From positions 1,148,848-1,212,847 of the forward strand of contig SDOX01000002.1 in NCBI GenBank assembly GCA_004565275.1: a stretch of 64,000 nucleotides of DNA, read 5' to 3'. Below the pieces are notes generated by a model. The model worked only from the letters and a program-made list of their open reading frames with translations, made no database searches and was not told the DNA's origin. This DNA is from Nannochloropsis salina CCMP1776 (lineage: Eukaryota > Sar > Eustigmatophyceae > Eustigmatales > Monodopsidaceae). Both the position numbers and the translations under genes were made by a program. Below, piece after piece: positions 51,434 to 62,233 of the stretch (position 1 is the stretch's first letter; the number at the start of each line of letters is the position of its first letter).

Positions 51434-54001
51434 ATGTCAGAGACGTCTTCCTTTGGCATTCTCATCGTAGGCCTAGGGGGAAATAACGGAGTGACCTTGC
51501 TGGCTGGTCTCCGGGCCAATCAGCTCGGTTTGGAATGGGAAGCGCCGACTGGAAAGGTTAAGGCGAATTACTTAGGATGTATTACGCAACTGCCAAAAAA
51601 AGGTGGAAAGGGAGGATACAAGGAGGCATACGAGCTGGCCGATGCAAATCGGGCCGCAGTGGGAGGATGGGACATTCGCTCGACCCCACTCGGCGACGCC
51701 CTGTATGCCAGCCACGTCTTGGACTATGACCTCGTGCGGCAAGTGCGCACGTCCCTGAACCAAGTGGAAATTTGGAAAGGTGTCTGGGATCCGTCGTTCA
51801 TTGGTGAAAGCCAGCATGCTACGGCCACGAACGCAGTGGATTTGAGCACTACCACCCACGCCCAAGCGCTGGCCCTCCTGCGAGCAGACATCCGACGTTT
51901 TCGGCGCCTGCACAACATCCCTTTGGCCGGGCATATCACCGTGATCTGGTCCGCAAGTGTGGAACGTCCAAGCCTGGGCGACTATCCTACTGCCACCGCC
52001 TTGTTGGCTGGCATCGAGGCTAACGACCCTGAAGTCTCCCCATCCTTGCTCTATGCGGCAGCGGCCTGTCTGGAAGGCTGCTCTTTCGTGAACGGAGGGT
52101 CCCAAAATACCCTGTGCCCTGGCTTGACCGAGCTGGCCGCCTCGCGTGCCCAGCTACACACGCCCAACGGGCCCGTGAAAGCTCGGTGCTACGTCCTTGG
52201 CACGGATTTCAAGGCCGGTCAAACCAAGTTCAAAACGGCCGCAGTGGAGTACCTGCGGGCCTTGGGCCTGGCCCCGACGGTGATAGCCTCCTCCAACCAC
52301 CTGGGAAACAACGACATGCTGAATTTGACGAGCAAGAAAACGCTGGACGCGAAAATGCGGGTGAAAAGCGACATCTTTGCAGGGTGGGAGGAAGCGATCG
52401 ACCATCAGGTCCGGGTCATGTACACCCCTTTCATGGGGGACGAGAAACGGGACGTGGTCGAGTACACCAGCTTCGGGTTCCTGGGCGCGCCGCACACGAT
52501 GCTGACCTATACCCGCTGCATGGACTCAATACTCTGCGTCCCCCTCATGCTGGACGTGGCGGTGTGGTGCGATTATTTTGCGCGAAAGAATGTGCTCCCC
52601 CGACGGGTGGCTTTGGCGACCGCCTACCTGTTCAAGGTCCCGGAGGGGGCGGCCAAGGGCACCGACCCTGGCTTCTTCCATCAGATGGCCGCCTTGGAGG
52701 ACGTTCTAGCCGAAACCAAGGAGGGAGGGCGGGATGGAGGAGTCGGTCGCGGGTTGACAAGGAAGGGGTTGGTCAAGGACGTCGAGGGAGGGGGGGGCAC
52801 GACAGAGCCCTGGGTGGGAGGGGTGCTATGCGTGGGGCTGAGCTGCTTGGATTTGATGCTGGTGGGCGCGTCTGGAAATGGGGAGACCTTTGGGGCCATA
52901 AACACCTTTCAAACGCAGGTGTTTTGCCCGGGCGGCGCGGCGCCACAGGCCTCTGTGGCCTTGGCGGACATGCTGGGGATGGGAGGGAGGGAGGGAGGGA
53001 GGGAATGCGGCTTTACTACGTCCATCGTCCGCGTCTTGACCAAGGTGGGTCGGGACGTGCACGGAGACGAGCTGCTGCGGCAGTTGGAACAGGCGGGGAC
53101 CGACACCTCCCTGGTCATCCGAGACGCTCAGCATTGCACCAGTTTGGCGGTGCTGCCCATTTTGGCCTCTTCAGGAGCCCGGGGCTGCTTTGTGAACCTG
53201 CAGGCGAACGATTCCTTCACCCCGGGGGAGGCCTTGGCTGCCCTGAGGGAGGGAGTGCAAGCAGGCGAGGTCCAGGGCGTGGCCGCGTTTCACTTTGGGT
53301 ACCCCCACCTGATGATCAATTTCCAAGGTCCAGCCTTGTGTAATTTTTTCCAAGCAGCGGCAGAAATTCTAGATGGGGCCAATGGGGGGGAGAAGGAGGT
53401 GGGAAGGCGCCCCGCGAGGAGAAGACTGTTGATAAGCATGGACTTGAACGGAGTAACGACGCGAAATAGCGACCCGGATGTCCTGGCGGAGGCGTGGGCG
53501 ATGACGGACGTGCTGCATTTGAATCAGGAGGAGGCTGGCTTGCTCTTGGACTGGGAGGCGACGGGCCTGGGTGCCTTCGATGAGGTCCTCTCCCTTCCCT
53601 CCCTGCGGGCGGCAGGGGATGCTTTGCTGCAAAATGGCCTGGGCGTCGTGGCCCTGACGCTGGGGGAGCAGGGGGCGTACGTCAAGGTCACAAATGATGA
53701 AAAACGCTTGCAGGCGTCCGCAACCTTGGCGTGGCAGGCTGCCAAGTGGGTCGGTCAGGAGGCCTTTCTACCTCCCTTCCCCGTGCAAGCGGGCGCAGAG
53801 GTGAATACGAATGGGGCCGGCGACGCCTTCATTGCAGGGTTATTGGCGGCGATGCTCTGTAAGACTGAGTCGTTGAGTCTGAAGCAAGCCACTTGCTTCG
53901 CTTTGCTGACAGCCCGGGAGCGGGTTGACTCTTTACGACGGGCCAGCACGTCCAAGGCTTCGTACAACGAACTTTTGGCGGAGGCGATGAAGTTCAGATG
54001 A
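51434..54001 (+). CDS. Fused myo-inositol-3-phosphate synthase / PfkB sugar kinase
   Basis: One 855-residue open frame in a single exon. Residues 1 to about 430 are an inositol-phosphate synthase that converts glucose-6-phosphate to inositol-3-phosphate. They show [14 protein letters not shown] (NAD site), [50 protein letters not shown], and the Lys of [18 protein letters not shown] and AYLFKVP where the yeast enzyme has catalytic lysines. The usual 50-60 residue N-terminal arm is missing. A Gly-rich linker leads to a PfkB/ribokinase-fold kinase (about 459-855): [45 protein letters not shown], and the anion-hole/base motif [16 protein letters not shown] (Asp about 796). No frameshift or stop lies between the halves. 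Kinase substrate is unknown; inositol is the obvious candidate, since plant myo-inositol kinase is PfkB-type. Confidence 0.93.
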   Translation: MSETSSFGILIVGLGGNNGVTLLAGLRANQLGLEWEAPTGKVKANYLGCITQLPKKGGKGGYKEAYELADANRAAVGGWDIRSTPLGDALYASHVLDYDLVRQVRTSLNQVEIWKGVWDPSFIGESQHATATNAVDLSTTTHAQALALLRADIRRFRRLHNIPLAGHITVIWSASVERPSLGDYPTATALLAGIEANDPEVSPSLLYAAAACLEGCSFVNGGSQNTLCPGLTELAASRAQLHTPNGPVKARCYVLGTDFKAGQTKFKTAAVEYLRALGLAPTVIASSNHLGNNDMLNLTSKKTLDAKMRVKSDIFAGWEEAIDHQVRVMYTPFMGDEKRDVVEYTSFGFLGAPHTMLTYTRCMDSILCVPLMLDVAVWCDYFARKNVLPRRVALATAYLFKVPEGAAKGTDPGFFHQMAALEDVLAETKEGGRDGGVGRGLTRKGLVKDVEGGGGTTEPWVGGVLCVGLSCLDLMLVGASGNGETFGAINTFQTQVFCPGGAAPQASVALADMLGMGGREGGRECGFTTSIVRVLTKVGRDVHGDELLRQLEQAGTDTSLVIRDAQHCTSLAVLPILASSGARGCFVNLQANDSFTPGEALAALREGVQAGEVQGVAAFHFGYPHLMINFQGPALCNFFQAAAEILDGANGGEKEVGRRPARRRLLISMDLNGVTTRNSDPDVLAEAWAMTDVLHLNQEEAGLLLDWEATGLGAFDEVLSLPSLRAAGDALLQNGLGVVALTLGEQGAYVKVTNDEKRLQASATLAWQAAKWVGQEAFLPPFPVQAGAEVNTNGAGDAFIAGLLAAMLCKTESLSLKQATCFALLTARERVDSLRRASTSKASYNELLAEAMKFR

Positions 54002-54743
54002 GGAGAATGAAGACTTAGTTGAAAGAGGGATAGTACAACCTTGTGGATGATAAACGAGAATTCTTTTTTTCCATCGAAAACTTTATATATTTTCCACACA
54101 CAAAAAAACATGAAGCAAAGCTCGCTATTGCACGAACGTTCGATTTCCCCAAAATGCAGTCCATCAAATTTCTTGTTTCTTTAACAGTCACTGTAAAGTC
54201 CTGTGGCATTTAAATCATGGTGGTATACATAAATCTCCCCCGCTTATTTTATTTTTGGGATCTCAAAATACGAAGCTTGAATTAAAAAGAGACGACGATT
54301 GAAGATCGGCTCTGGAAGGACGTTGAAGACAGTGGCCCTTCTCAGGTGCCATCAAAGAGGGCATTTCCAATCCCTTCATTGGGCGGAACATTTATTACAC
54401 GCCCTCCTTCCACGGTGACAATATTGTCAGGGCACTAAACCTTGCCCGATAGGTACTGCGGGGCTGGATCGTGTGTATATTGGAGTGAGACCGGCCGCAG
54501 CCGGAAAGGAAGGAGGGTGGCGGCGATCCATGAGCTAGTCTTGGTGTCGTGTCGCGCTGATTGTTCTTATTTTGGGTTTTGCACTCGTGTGGGGCGTGGT
54601 ACCAATTTAGGGGTATGATACATTCATTGTAGCATGGTTTTCGTCACCGTTGATCCTTTTCATTGACCCACAGGTATTTGTGAACACGCACTGACCGCTC
54701 CACTCGCAGCTTGAAAGGAAACCGCGCGCTTAGGCTTCAGAGG
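54002..54743. other. Intergenic between the fusion gene and PGI
   Basis: Terminator of the inositol synthase fusion and promoter of glucose-6-phosphate isomerase. No gene recognised. Confidence 0.5.
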
Positions 54744-57257
54744 ATGAGGCGGCGACGACCGTCATGGCTCTACAGAGGCATTTCCGCCTTTTCGACGGTG
54801 ATGCTTTGCGTGAATGTGGTGCATGCCACACCATCAAGAGGGTTCACGAGGCATGATTTGCCTTCCCACAGCAGGTAGGTCGGAACGAGAAAGACGTGTC
54901 ACTTAAAGCAACTTGCCCTCAAGCAAGATTCTCCAGAGCCGGGATGGCCTCTTTTATGGGGACATGCCCCGTCTGTACACACTACGTTCGCGCTTGTCCG
55001 TTCTTCTAAGATGCATCCCTGTCTGTCCCTCTGTCTGAACTTGTTTCGCACCCCATTGCCCATCATGCACAGCGCGTTCATCCCCCGCCTCCCCGTCTCA
55101 AGGGCATGCCAAGGACCCGATCGAGGCCCCGCCAATGACAAAAACACCAGAAGGAGCAGCATTCGTAAGATGGCCATGTCAATCAACCATCGGAAACCGC
55201 CAAGAAAATACCGTGGGCCCATCCAGGGTTACCGCGACGAACCCCTCCACCACATCCCCCCACCTCAAAGCGCCCCACGTCCCATACCCACGCCCTCCTC
55301 CTCTTCCCCCTCTCCACCCTCCTCCGCACGAGCACCTCGCATTGCGGCCAGTATTCCCCTCTCGAAAGCAGCCAGTGCTGCCGCAGCCTCTCCGTTTGAG
55401 CCGTTGCACCCGAGCCTTTCCCACTTCCCCCCGTCCTCCCCCTCCACCTCGCCCTCCGCCGCCGGCGCGGCCACCCAGGGGTCTCATCCCACGTACAAAC
55501 TCCCTTCCCAGACCGTAGAATGGCAGCGACTGGTCCGCCACGCGGCAGAAATCAAGGCCTTACACTTGCGGCATTTGGTCCAAGATCCGGTGCGTTCGGA
55601 TGCTTTGTGCGTGGATTATGACGGTGTGTACATGGACTACAGCCGGCAACAGATGACAATGGAGACGCGGACGCTCTTGATCGAGCTGGCCAAGCGGACG
55701 CAGGTTGGGGAGAAAGTGGCGGCCATGGCTCGAGGCGAGAAGATCAACCACACGGAAGGCCGGGCCGTCCTGCACATGGCCACGCGGGCGGGCCGGGAGG
55801 AAAGCGTGATAGTCGACGGGGTAGACGTGGTCCGCCAAGTCCACAGGGTGCTGGACAAGGTCAAGGCTTTTTCAGAGGGGGTCCGCCAGGGCACGATTCG
55901 GGGGGCGACGGGCAAGCGGATCCGGAATATTGTGGCCGTGGGCATTGGGGGCAGCTACCTAGGGCCCGCCTGCATCCACGAGGTGTTCAAGACGGAGGAG
56001 GAAGGCTCGCAGTCCTGCCGGGACTTTCGGCTCCGTTTCCTCTCGAACGTGGACCCGGTAGACGTGGCACGGGCCCAGGAGAAACTCGACCCGGAGGAGA
56101 CCTTGGTGGTGGTGGTCAGCAAGTCCTTCGCCACCGCCGAGACCATGCTGAACGCGCGGACGATGCGGCAATGGCTGTGGGACGGTATGGGCACCCACCC
56201 GGATGTATGTGCCAAACACATGGCGGCCTGTGCTTCCGCCTCGGCCACGCAGTTGGTGGAGGCGTTCGGAATTCCCAGCGAACGTCTTTTTGAATTTTGG
56301 GACTGGGTGGGCGGCCGTTACAGCGTCTGCGCCTCCCCCGGGGCCTTGCCCATCTCGCTGAAATTCGGCTTCTCGGTCTTCGAAAAATTCTTGGCGGGGG
56401 CTCGGAGCATGGACCGTCACTTCCTCACAGCCCCTTTCGAGAAGAATTTGCCCGTCCTGATGGGTCTATTGGGGGTGTGGAACATGTCTTTCCTGGGCTA
56501 CCGTTGTCGGACGATCATCCCTTACGCGGAGGCGATGATGAAATTCCCCGCGCACATCCAGCAGGTGGACATGGAGAGCAACGGCAAGCATGTGACGGTG
56601 GACGGGGAGGAGATCAACTACGACATTGGCGAGATCGATTTCGGCGAGCCGGGCACCAACGGCCAGCATTCTTTCTTCCAGCTCTTGCACATGGGCCAGG
56701 TGGTCCCCGTGGATTTCATTGGCTTCGCCGAGTCCCAAAAAGCCTTGCACGTGGCGGGGGAAGAATTGTCCTCCCACGATGAGCTCATGTGCAATTTCTT
56801 TGCCCAACCGGATGCCCTGGCCGTTGGGAAAACGGGGGCCGAGTTGCTGGCCGAAGGGATCCCGCCTGACCACGTCCCACACCGGACCTTCAAGGGCAAC
56901 CGCCCTTCCCTCTCCTTGTTGCTCCCCCGCCTGAACGCGTATTCCATGGGGCAGCTCTTGGCCCTCTACGAGCATCGAACCGCCGTCCAGGGCTTTGTCT
57001 GGCACGTGAATTCCTTCGACCAGTGGGGGGTGGAGCTGGGGAAGCAGCTGGCAAAGTCGGTCCGGGAGGAGATGAAATTGGCGCGGACAGGGCAGGCTCC
57101 GAATTTGCATGCATTGGTGCCCGCAACGGCACGCATCTTGCAGCGGTATTGGAGGGGTGGGGGGGGAGAAGGGGGGCAAGGAAAGGAGGCTGGGGGCGAG
57201 GAGGGTTTGGGGGAAAGCCAGGAGGGACAGGAGGGGCTCGGGCATGTGAATAATTGA
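54744..57257 (+). CDS. PGI: Glucose-6-phosphate isomerase with presequence exon
   Basis: Interconverts glucose-6- and fructose-6-phosphate. The main exon (55073-57257) holds the enzyme: AVGIGGSYLGPACIHEVF, VVVVSKSFATAETMLNART, WDWVGGRYSVCASPGALPIS, GEPGTNGQHSFFQLLHMGQV, DFIGFAESQ and SFDQWGVELGKQLAKSV. I infer a first exon, 54744-54874, joined in phase 2 (GTAGGT donor, ATGCACAG acceptor). It adds MRRRRPSWLYRGISAFSTVM, then LCVNVVHATPSRGF, a signal peptide followed by a transit-like stretch. The alternative start at 55011 lies inside this proposed intron. A Pro/Ser-rich spacer of about 100 residues precedes the enzyme, and the C-terminus has a Gly/Glu low-complexity tail. With the first exon the protein (771 residues) would enter the secretory/plastid route. 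Confidence 0.9.
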
Positions 57258-57794
57258 TGGATGGCTCTATCTTGGGAGCCAGAGGTGTCAGGGTAGGAGA
57301 ATGAGTGGCTGGCCTAAGGTATTCTACTTTTGGTTTTGGCGGGAGAATGGAGGTTGGCGACCAAGGAGGGGAGGAAGGGGGGTGGGAGGAAGGGAGGGAG
57401 GCAGGGATTCAGGGGAGATGGCCTGGTGCCCACACCGGAGAATCCGTGTGCAGCCACGAGGGCAGGCATTTTGCTTTTTTTTTAAAGAACGTTTGAATCG
57501 AACAGTGAGGAGGAAACTGGGGGGCGACGCGTTAGAGCTGAGGTGTGGCGTCCATGCGGAGGGAGGTTTTGGTCAGAGAGTGACGAGGCGGAAGGGGAGG
57601 ACAGTACGATTGATCGCAGTAGCAAAGAAAGAAGGGGTGCCAGGTTCTATTTGATAGGTGCACGTTGCACAGATGACGCGAGGGGTGGACGCTGGACTGG
57701 GTGACTAGAGGGAGGTCTGTATGCATGCGTGCGTGGGGGGGGCAGGCCGTCGGGGAAAAAACACGAAAAACCGTAGGTACACTTTAATTTAATT
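57258..57794. other. Intergenic with low-complexity purine tracts
   Basis: 3' flank of PGI. Minus-strand ATTAAA copies near 57780-57800 could be the poly(A) signal of the gene ending at 57795. Confidence 0.5.
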
Positions 57795-58308
57795 TCATTC
57801 TGATTGAATGGGTAGAAAAGACTTAAGACAGTGCAGAGCGTTAGCAGCCGCAAGAATGAAAGTGGCGGTCGGGCGAGTAAAGGGGAGGGCGGGGCAGCGA
57901 GAAAAGCGACAAAGCATTTCTTCTTTTCTTGCATCGGTAATGCGTAAGACTAGGAATGCACCAGTATCGGCAAGGCCGGCAACAACCACAGCAGGAGAAG
58001 CGCCTGCAATGGCGACGTGGATATCAACGACTTGGTAAGCTTTAACATCGCTGCGGACTGTGTCGGGCGGGCGTTCGTAAAATCATGCCTGAAGAAAAAT
58101 GCGTGCAGCCTGTGCCATATTTGACCGTGATGTATGCTTCGGGAGGGAGGCAGGGAGGAGGGGAGGGTGGTTCTCTAGACGGAGAGAAACAGCTTGCGGC
58201 AATTGTCGGTGACGTTGTAACGGTAACGCAAACCAAATCCCGACGAATATTTCCGACGTAACCGCCCATAGTCGCCTAAAGGCTACTTTGGAGGTTTCTT
58301 GCCACCAT
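57795..58308 (-). CDS. Possible gene with one convincing terminal exon
   Basis: The last exon, about complement(57795-58057), is open for 87 codons and protein-like (SDVKAYQVVDIHVAIAGASP, VVVAGLADTGAFLVLRITDA), with ATTAAA motifs right after its stop. A first exon complement(58287-58308), MVARNLQ plus one base, would join in phase through a 229-bp intron, but the donor (GTAGCC) is weak. No family recognised. Confidence 0.3.
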
Positions 58309-58690
58309 TGGAAAGGTTTTTTTGCCTTCCCGTCCTTTAGTTCGCGTCATCCCATGCTCCGACGCTTCGGTACCCTCATCTTCCTTCCCTGCGATCCCGC
58401 CCCCCATTCATACACCCACCCATCCCTTTCCCCCCTCCACCTCCAAAATTGCCGAAAACTTCCACTTCGCTTCCTCGGTATCTCCTTTCTCCCTCCATCG
58501 TCTTGTGCACTCTTGTGCACGCCCCTCCCACCTCCCCCACTCCCTCCCCGAGGCTTCCCATTCCATCACCTCGCCCCTCCTTCCTAGATATACCCCCCCC
58601 TTTCCCCTTGTGTGTCATTCTCAGGTGGATAACGCGCTCCTCATTCCTTCAAGACAGTCAGAAATTTCCTCCAAGGCTGTCAGACATTTC
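58309..58690. other. 3' flank of SDHB
   Basis: Pyrimidine-rich on the plus strand; no supported gene. Confidence 0.5.
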
Positions 58691-60570
58691 CTAGTGGGTG
58701 GCCGCCAGGCGTTTCTTGATGTGGGCGATGGCACGGCCTGGATTCAGGTGCTTCGGGCATACTTTAGTGCAGTTCATGATAGTGTGGCAACGGTAGAGCT
58801 TAGGGGGGGGAGGGAGGGAGGGAGGAAGCCGACGAATAAAATGGTTAGAAACAGGTGCAAGGTGGGGAGGGAGGGAGGGAGGGAGAGAGGCAAGGGGCAC
58901 AGGATGCGGGCACGACGTGCTAGGTACGCCTGGCTGGTGTAGTGACTAAAGGGCAGGCACGGAGGTTCGATGGGGCAAGAGGAGAGAGAAAAAGAGCCGG
59001 ACAAGTGGAACGAGGAAAGCGAGGGCGGGACTTCCGTGAATGGCGGCGAGTGGGGACGGGAAACCCTCCACAGCCCCTGCCTCCACAGAGGAAACGACAC
59101 ACGGGGCTACGTCGCTCGAAAGATGGGAGGGAAGACAGGGCTTGGAGACTAGGGAAGGCGGGAAGGAGGGCGGGAAGGAGGGCGGGCAATCCTCCTCCTC
59201 ACCTTGAAAGAATCGTCCAAAGCCTCCAGCCTCTCCTTGGTATACTCGTCTCGCGAATCCTCAATCCACCGGTACGCCTGCATCAGGACCGCGGGCCCCA
59301 AGTACTTGTCCGCAGACCACCAATAAGAGGGACAGGCGGTCGAGCAGCAGGCGCAGAGGATGCACTCGTACATCCCATCCAACTTCTTGCGGTCCTCCTT
59401 AGATTGCAAGTGCTCCTTGTTTGGGTCCTTCGCCTCCACCGCCTTGGTCTGCAGCCACGGTTCGATGCTCTGGAACATCGAGAGGGAAAGGAGAAAAATT
59501 GCCCACGTGAGTCACCGGCTCCAGGCATGTCTTTTTACGACATGCGCGCCACGCTAACCCACCCTCCTTCCTTCCCTCCCTCTTTCATTCCTTCCCTCCT
59601 TCCCTCCCTACCTTGTACTGGTCATAAAAATTCGTCATGTCGGGAACCAAATCCTTCAACACATACATATGGGGCAGCGGATAGATTTTCGTGGGCTCTG
59701 GGCCCTTGTTGATGTAAGACAAGCAGGCCAAGGTGTTGGTGCCGTCGATGTTCATAGCACACGAACCGCAAATCCCCTCCCTACAGGACCGTCGGAAGGT
59801 CAATGTCGGGTCCTGCTCGTTCTTGATCTTGAAAAGCGCGTCCAGGACCATGGGGCCGCAGCTGTGGCGCGCGCGGGCAGGGAAGGGAGAGGGGGCGGGA
59901 AGGGGGCAGGAGAGGAAGAAGTGAGGGAGGAGGGAGGGAGGGAGGGAGGGAGGGAGGAAGGGAGGAAGGAACGGTGCTCCTCGAGCTTGGCGTGTGTGGA
60001 GACAGTCTACACGGTGGCACATTCCCCAGAGAAAAGAAGGGTCAAGCCAGGTCGCATTCAAGGGAGAAAGAAAAGGTCGAAGGGGGAGTCTTCCTTACTC
60101 GTCAAGGTCCACCGGGTAGGTGGAGAGGTAAGGTTTCTGGTTCTGCTCGGGATCCCACCGGTACACCTTGAAGAATTTGATGTTCTGTCCGCACGCATCA
60201 GGCAAGGTGAAATGAGACTGGCGTGAGCTGCGTCCTGTAATTTCTTGCGTTCTCCTACGTGACACCCAACTATGCTCATTGCTCTCCGTAGTCCGACAGC
60301 CAACAATGGAGATGCAGTTTCACCATAAAGTACGCCAATCCATTCCAATCACCGACCCGAACCTCTCTTCGCATTTCTCTCTGTCTCACCAATCCCGGGA
60401 CCGTACTTCCCCCTCGGTCCTTCTTCACTCACCCCTTTAGCGCTACTCTTGAGCTTCAAGTCCTGCTGAGGGGCCGGGGTAGTCGCTGAGGACGACACCG
60501 CACGAAATGCTGGACTGTCCACGACCGCCGCCGCAATCCGGCGCCCGGCATGTTGCTGTAGCCGTAGCAT
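58691..60570 (-). CDS. SDHB: Succinate dehydrogenase iron-sulfur subunit
   Basis: Complex II subunit of the inner mitochondrial membrane, passing electrons from FAD through three Fe-S clusters to quinone. Five exons join in phase to 282 residues: complement(60433-60570), (60099-60184), (59612-59861), (59203-59469) and (58691-58798). Exon 1 is a Arg/Ala/Ser-rich presequence ([20 protein letters not shown]). Then [37 protein letters not shown], the 2Fe-2S ligands in [19 protein letters not shown], the 4Fe-4S set in [16 protein letters not shown], and the 3Fe-4S set in [13 protein letters not shown]. All cluster Cys are present. Introns are built largely of CCCT-type repeats on the coding strand, doubling as pyrimidine tracts. 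Start and length agree with the family. Confidence 0.96.
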
Positions 60571-61185
60571 GGTCTGATTACCTGTGGTACCGTTCAAAAG
60601 AGTATGATTCGTCGAATGAGAAAGCAAAATACCAGCGACTGTCGACGTAGGGGCGCCCACTCCAAGGGAATCTCCTCCCTCATCGAGGAAAAGCCAGAAA
60701 GCACTGCCCGTGTGGCCAAACACGCAATAGCACGCTGTGCAGAGACAAAAACTCACTCGATCGCTGCCCTTCGGAGGTGCATGGGTGTCAATCAAGCCTA
60801 AAAAATGGGAACGGGAACATGCACACCGCCCCACGTCAGTTGAGGTTACCCTTTGGGTGAGGGCTTGGAGGGCAAAGGGCCCGACCACATCCATCCCAGA
60901 CCAAAACCCCAACACAATCAAAGAATGACCGTGTCCCACGCAAATGACCGTGTGGCAACGGCGACAGGCGCGGAGTACATGTCGGTGCCTTGCATGTTCG
61001 CCGTGGTGGTGATGGCGGTGATTCATACATACGACTAGGGTCCCTTGCTTTTTTCCTGTCGCTGAAGAAACTTGAAAGGGCCCCACCATCAGCGAGGCTT
61101 CTCTGCCCTGGAATATATTATCATCCTACCCGTGACACGACCCACATCCGCAGCGACAGGGAACTCAAAGGAGCAAATTGAAGCG
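60571..61185. other. Divergent promoter region SDHB / MinE
   Basis: 615 bp between two start codons. A short signal-peptide-like frame (MSVPCMFAVVVMAVIH, from about 60979) ends at a stop. I could not join it to MinE by any good splice site, though it would matter for where MinE goes. Confidence 0.5.
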
Positions 61186-61841
61186 ATGAGAGATCTAGCG
61201 CTGCGTTTTGCGCGGGCATTCGAAGGTTTTGGACTTAGCACGAGTCTCCAATCGCCTCGGTGGGTCGAAGAGGGAAAGTGGGTGGTCATTCACTACAGAC
61301 CTTGTTCTGAGTTCTCGCCCGTACAACACTCACATTCCGCTCACACAACACTCCATTTCATCTGAAGCAATGTGGCGAAGGAGAGGTTGTCCATTATTCT
61401 CGCCCATCAACGCCTCTCTGACGTGAACATTCAGCAGCTTCAGGTGGGTGCGCGCCTAGTCTACCCTCATTTTGCCACTTAGCAGAAGAAGGGGGGACCG
61501 GGCTGGCAAACTGCATGGATTTGTGGAATCAAATGTTCAGACATGCAATCCTATCCCTGTGACAGGCGGATGTCCTTGCTTGTGTGCAAAAATATGTCAA
61601 AGTGAGACCTGAAGAAGCTGTCTCCATAAAAGGTGAGGCAGGCAGGATTGATTGAGCATCCATGATGGCGAATGCAGGCAGGATTAATCGAGCATCTATG
61701 ATGGCGAATGCAGGCAGGATTAATCGAGCATCCATGATGGCGAATGCGAAAACATGAATATTGCCATGCACTTTTCTAGTCTCAGTGGACAAAATTAAAG
61801 TCTTGCTCACTGGCATTGTGGCCAGAATCGCATACATGTGA
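61186..61841 (+). CDS. minE: MinE, division-site topological specificity factor
   Basis: Small protein that makes the MinD ATPase oscillate and so places the FtsZ ring. Four short exons join in phase to 96 residues (E. coli MinE has 88): 61186-61277, 61368-61443, 61566-61632, 61786-61841. The core is unmistakable: NVAKERLSIILAHQRLSDVN then IQQLQ, ADVLACVQKYVKVRPEEAVS, then IKVDKIKVLL at the end. Splice sites are GTGGGT/TGAAG, GTGGGT/GACAG and GTGAGG/CTCAG. The N-terminal exon (MRDLALRFARAFEGFG) could form a basic amphipathic helix like a mitochondrial presequence; no signal peptide is joined. Plastid MinE is widespread, and some stramenopiles and other protists keep mitochondrial Min proteins, so location is open. 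The first exon is less certain than exons 2-4. Confidence 0.82.
61638..61745. repeat. Three tandem copies of a 36-bp unit, inside a MinE intron
   Basis: Units start at 61638, 61674 and 61710 (GCAGGCAGGATTAATCGAGC..., 36 bp) with only a few differences. They lie within the last MinE intron (61633-61785). On the minus strand they read as a 12-residue repeat in an open frame, which I take as a by-product. Confidence 0.9.
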
Positions 61842-62233
61842 AAATTGATGCTCTCCCGTCGTCCTCTCATTTTTATCGCGTGCGCTTGCTCACATGTCCT
61901 CGTTGCACCAAAACTCGCAGTGAAACAAGACGGGGGAATCGACGTGTTCGAAATGCAAATTGCCTTGGCCGGGGCTGCTGCTAATTTATCGGCGGGAAAG
62001 CAGTAAAGCTGAGGCTGGATGGGGGGAGATTACACACGTGTGACTGTGCGGGTCAGGTTGGATGAGAAACGGACGGATCGATTCTTATTTACGGGTCGGA
62101 GGAGCTTAGCTTCTTGCTCTCTCAATTCCATGTTGTCACGTACTGAGACCGGGCTTTCGAGGTCACCGGGACTGACTCTGTGATGGAGGTATACAGGAAG
62201 GAATTCGAGCCCATTTTTATGAAAGAAAGCAGA
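61842..62233. other. 3' flank of MinE
   Basis: No gene or RNA recognised. Confidence 0.5.

Noticed and set aside
61529-61870. 113-codon minus-strand ORF with three 12-residue repeats
   Set aside because: It lies antisense over MinE exons and its repeats are the intron's 36-bp array; the MinE model explains the region better.
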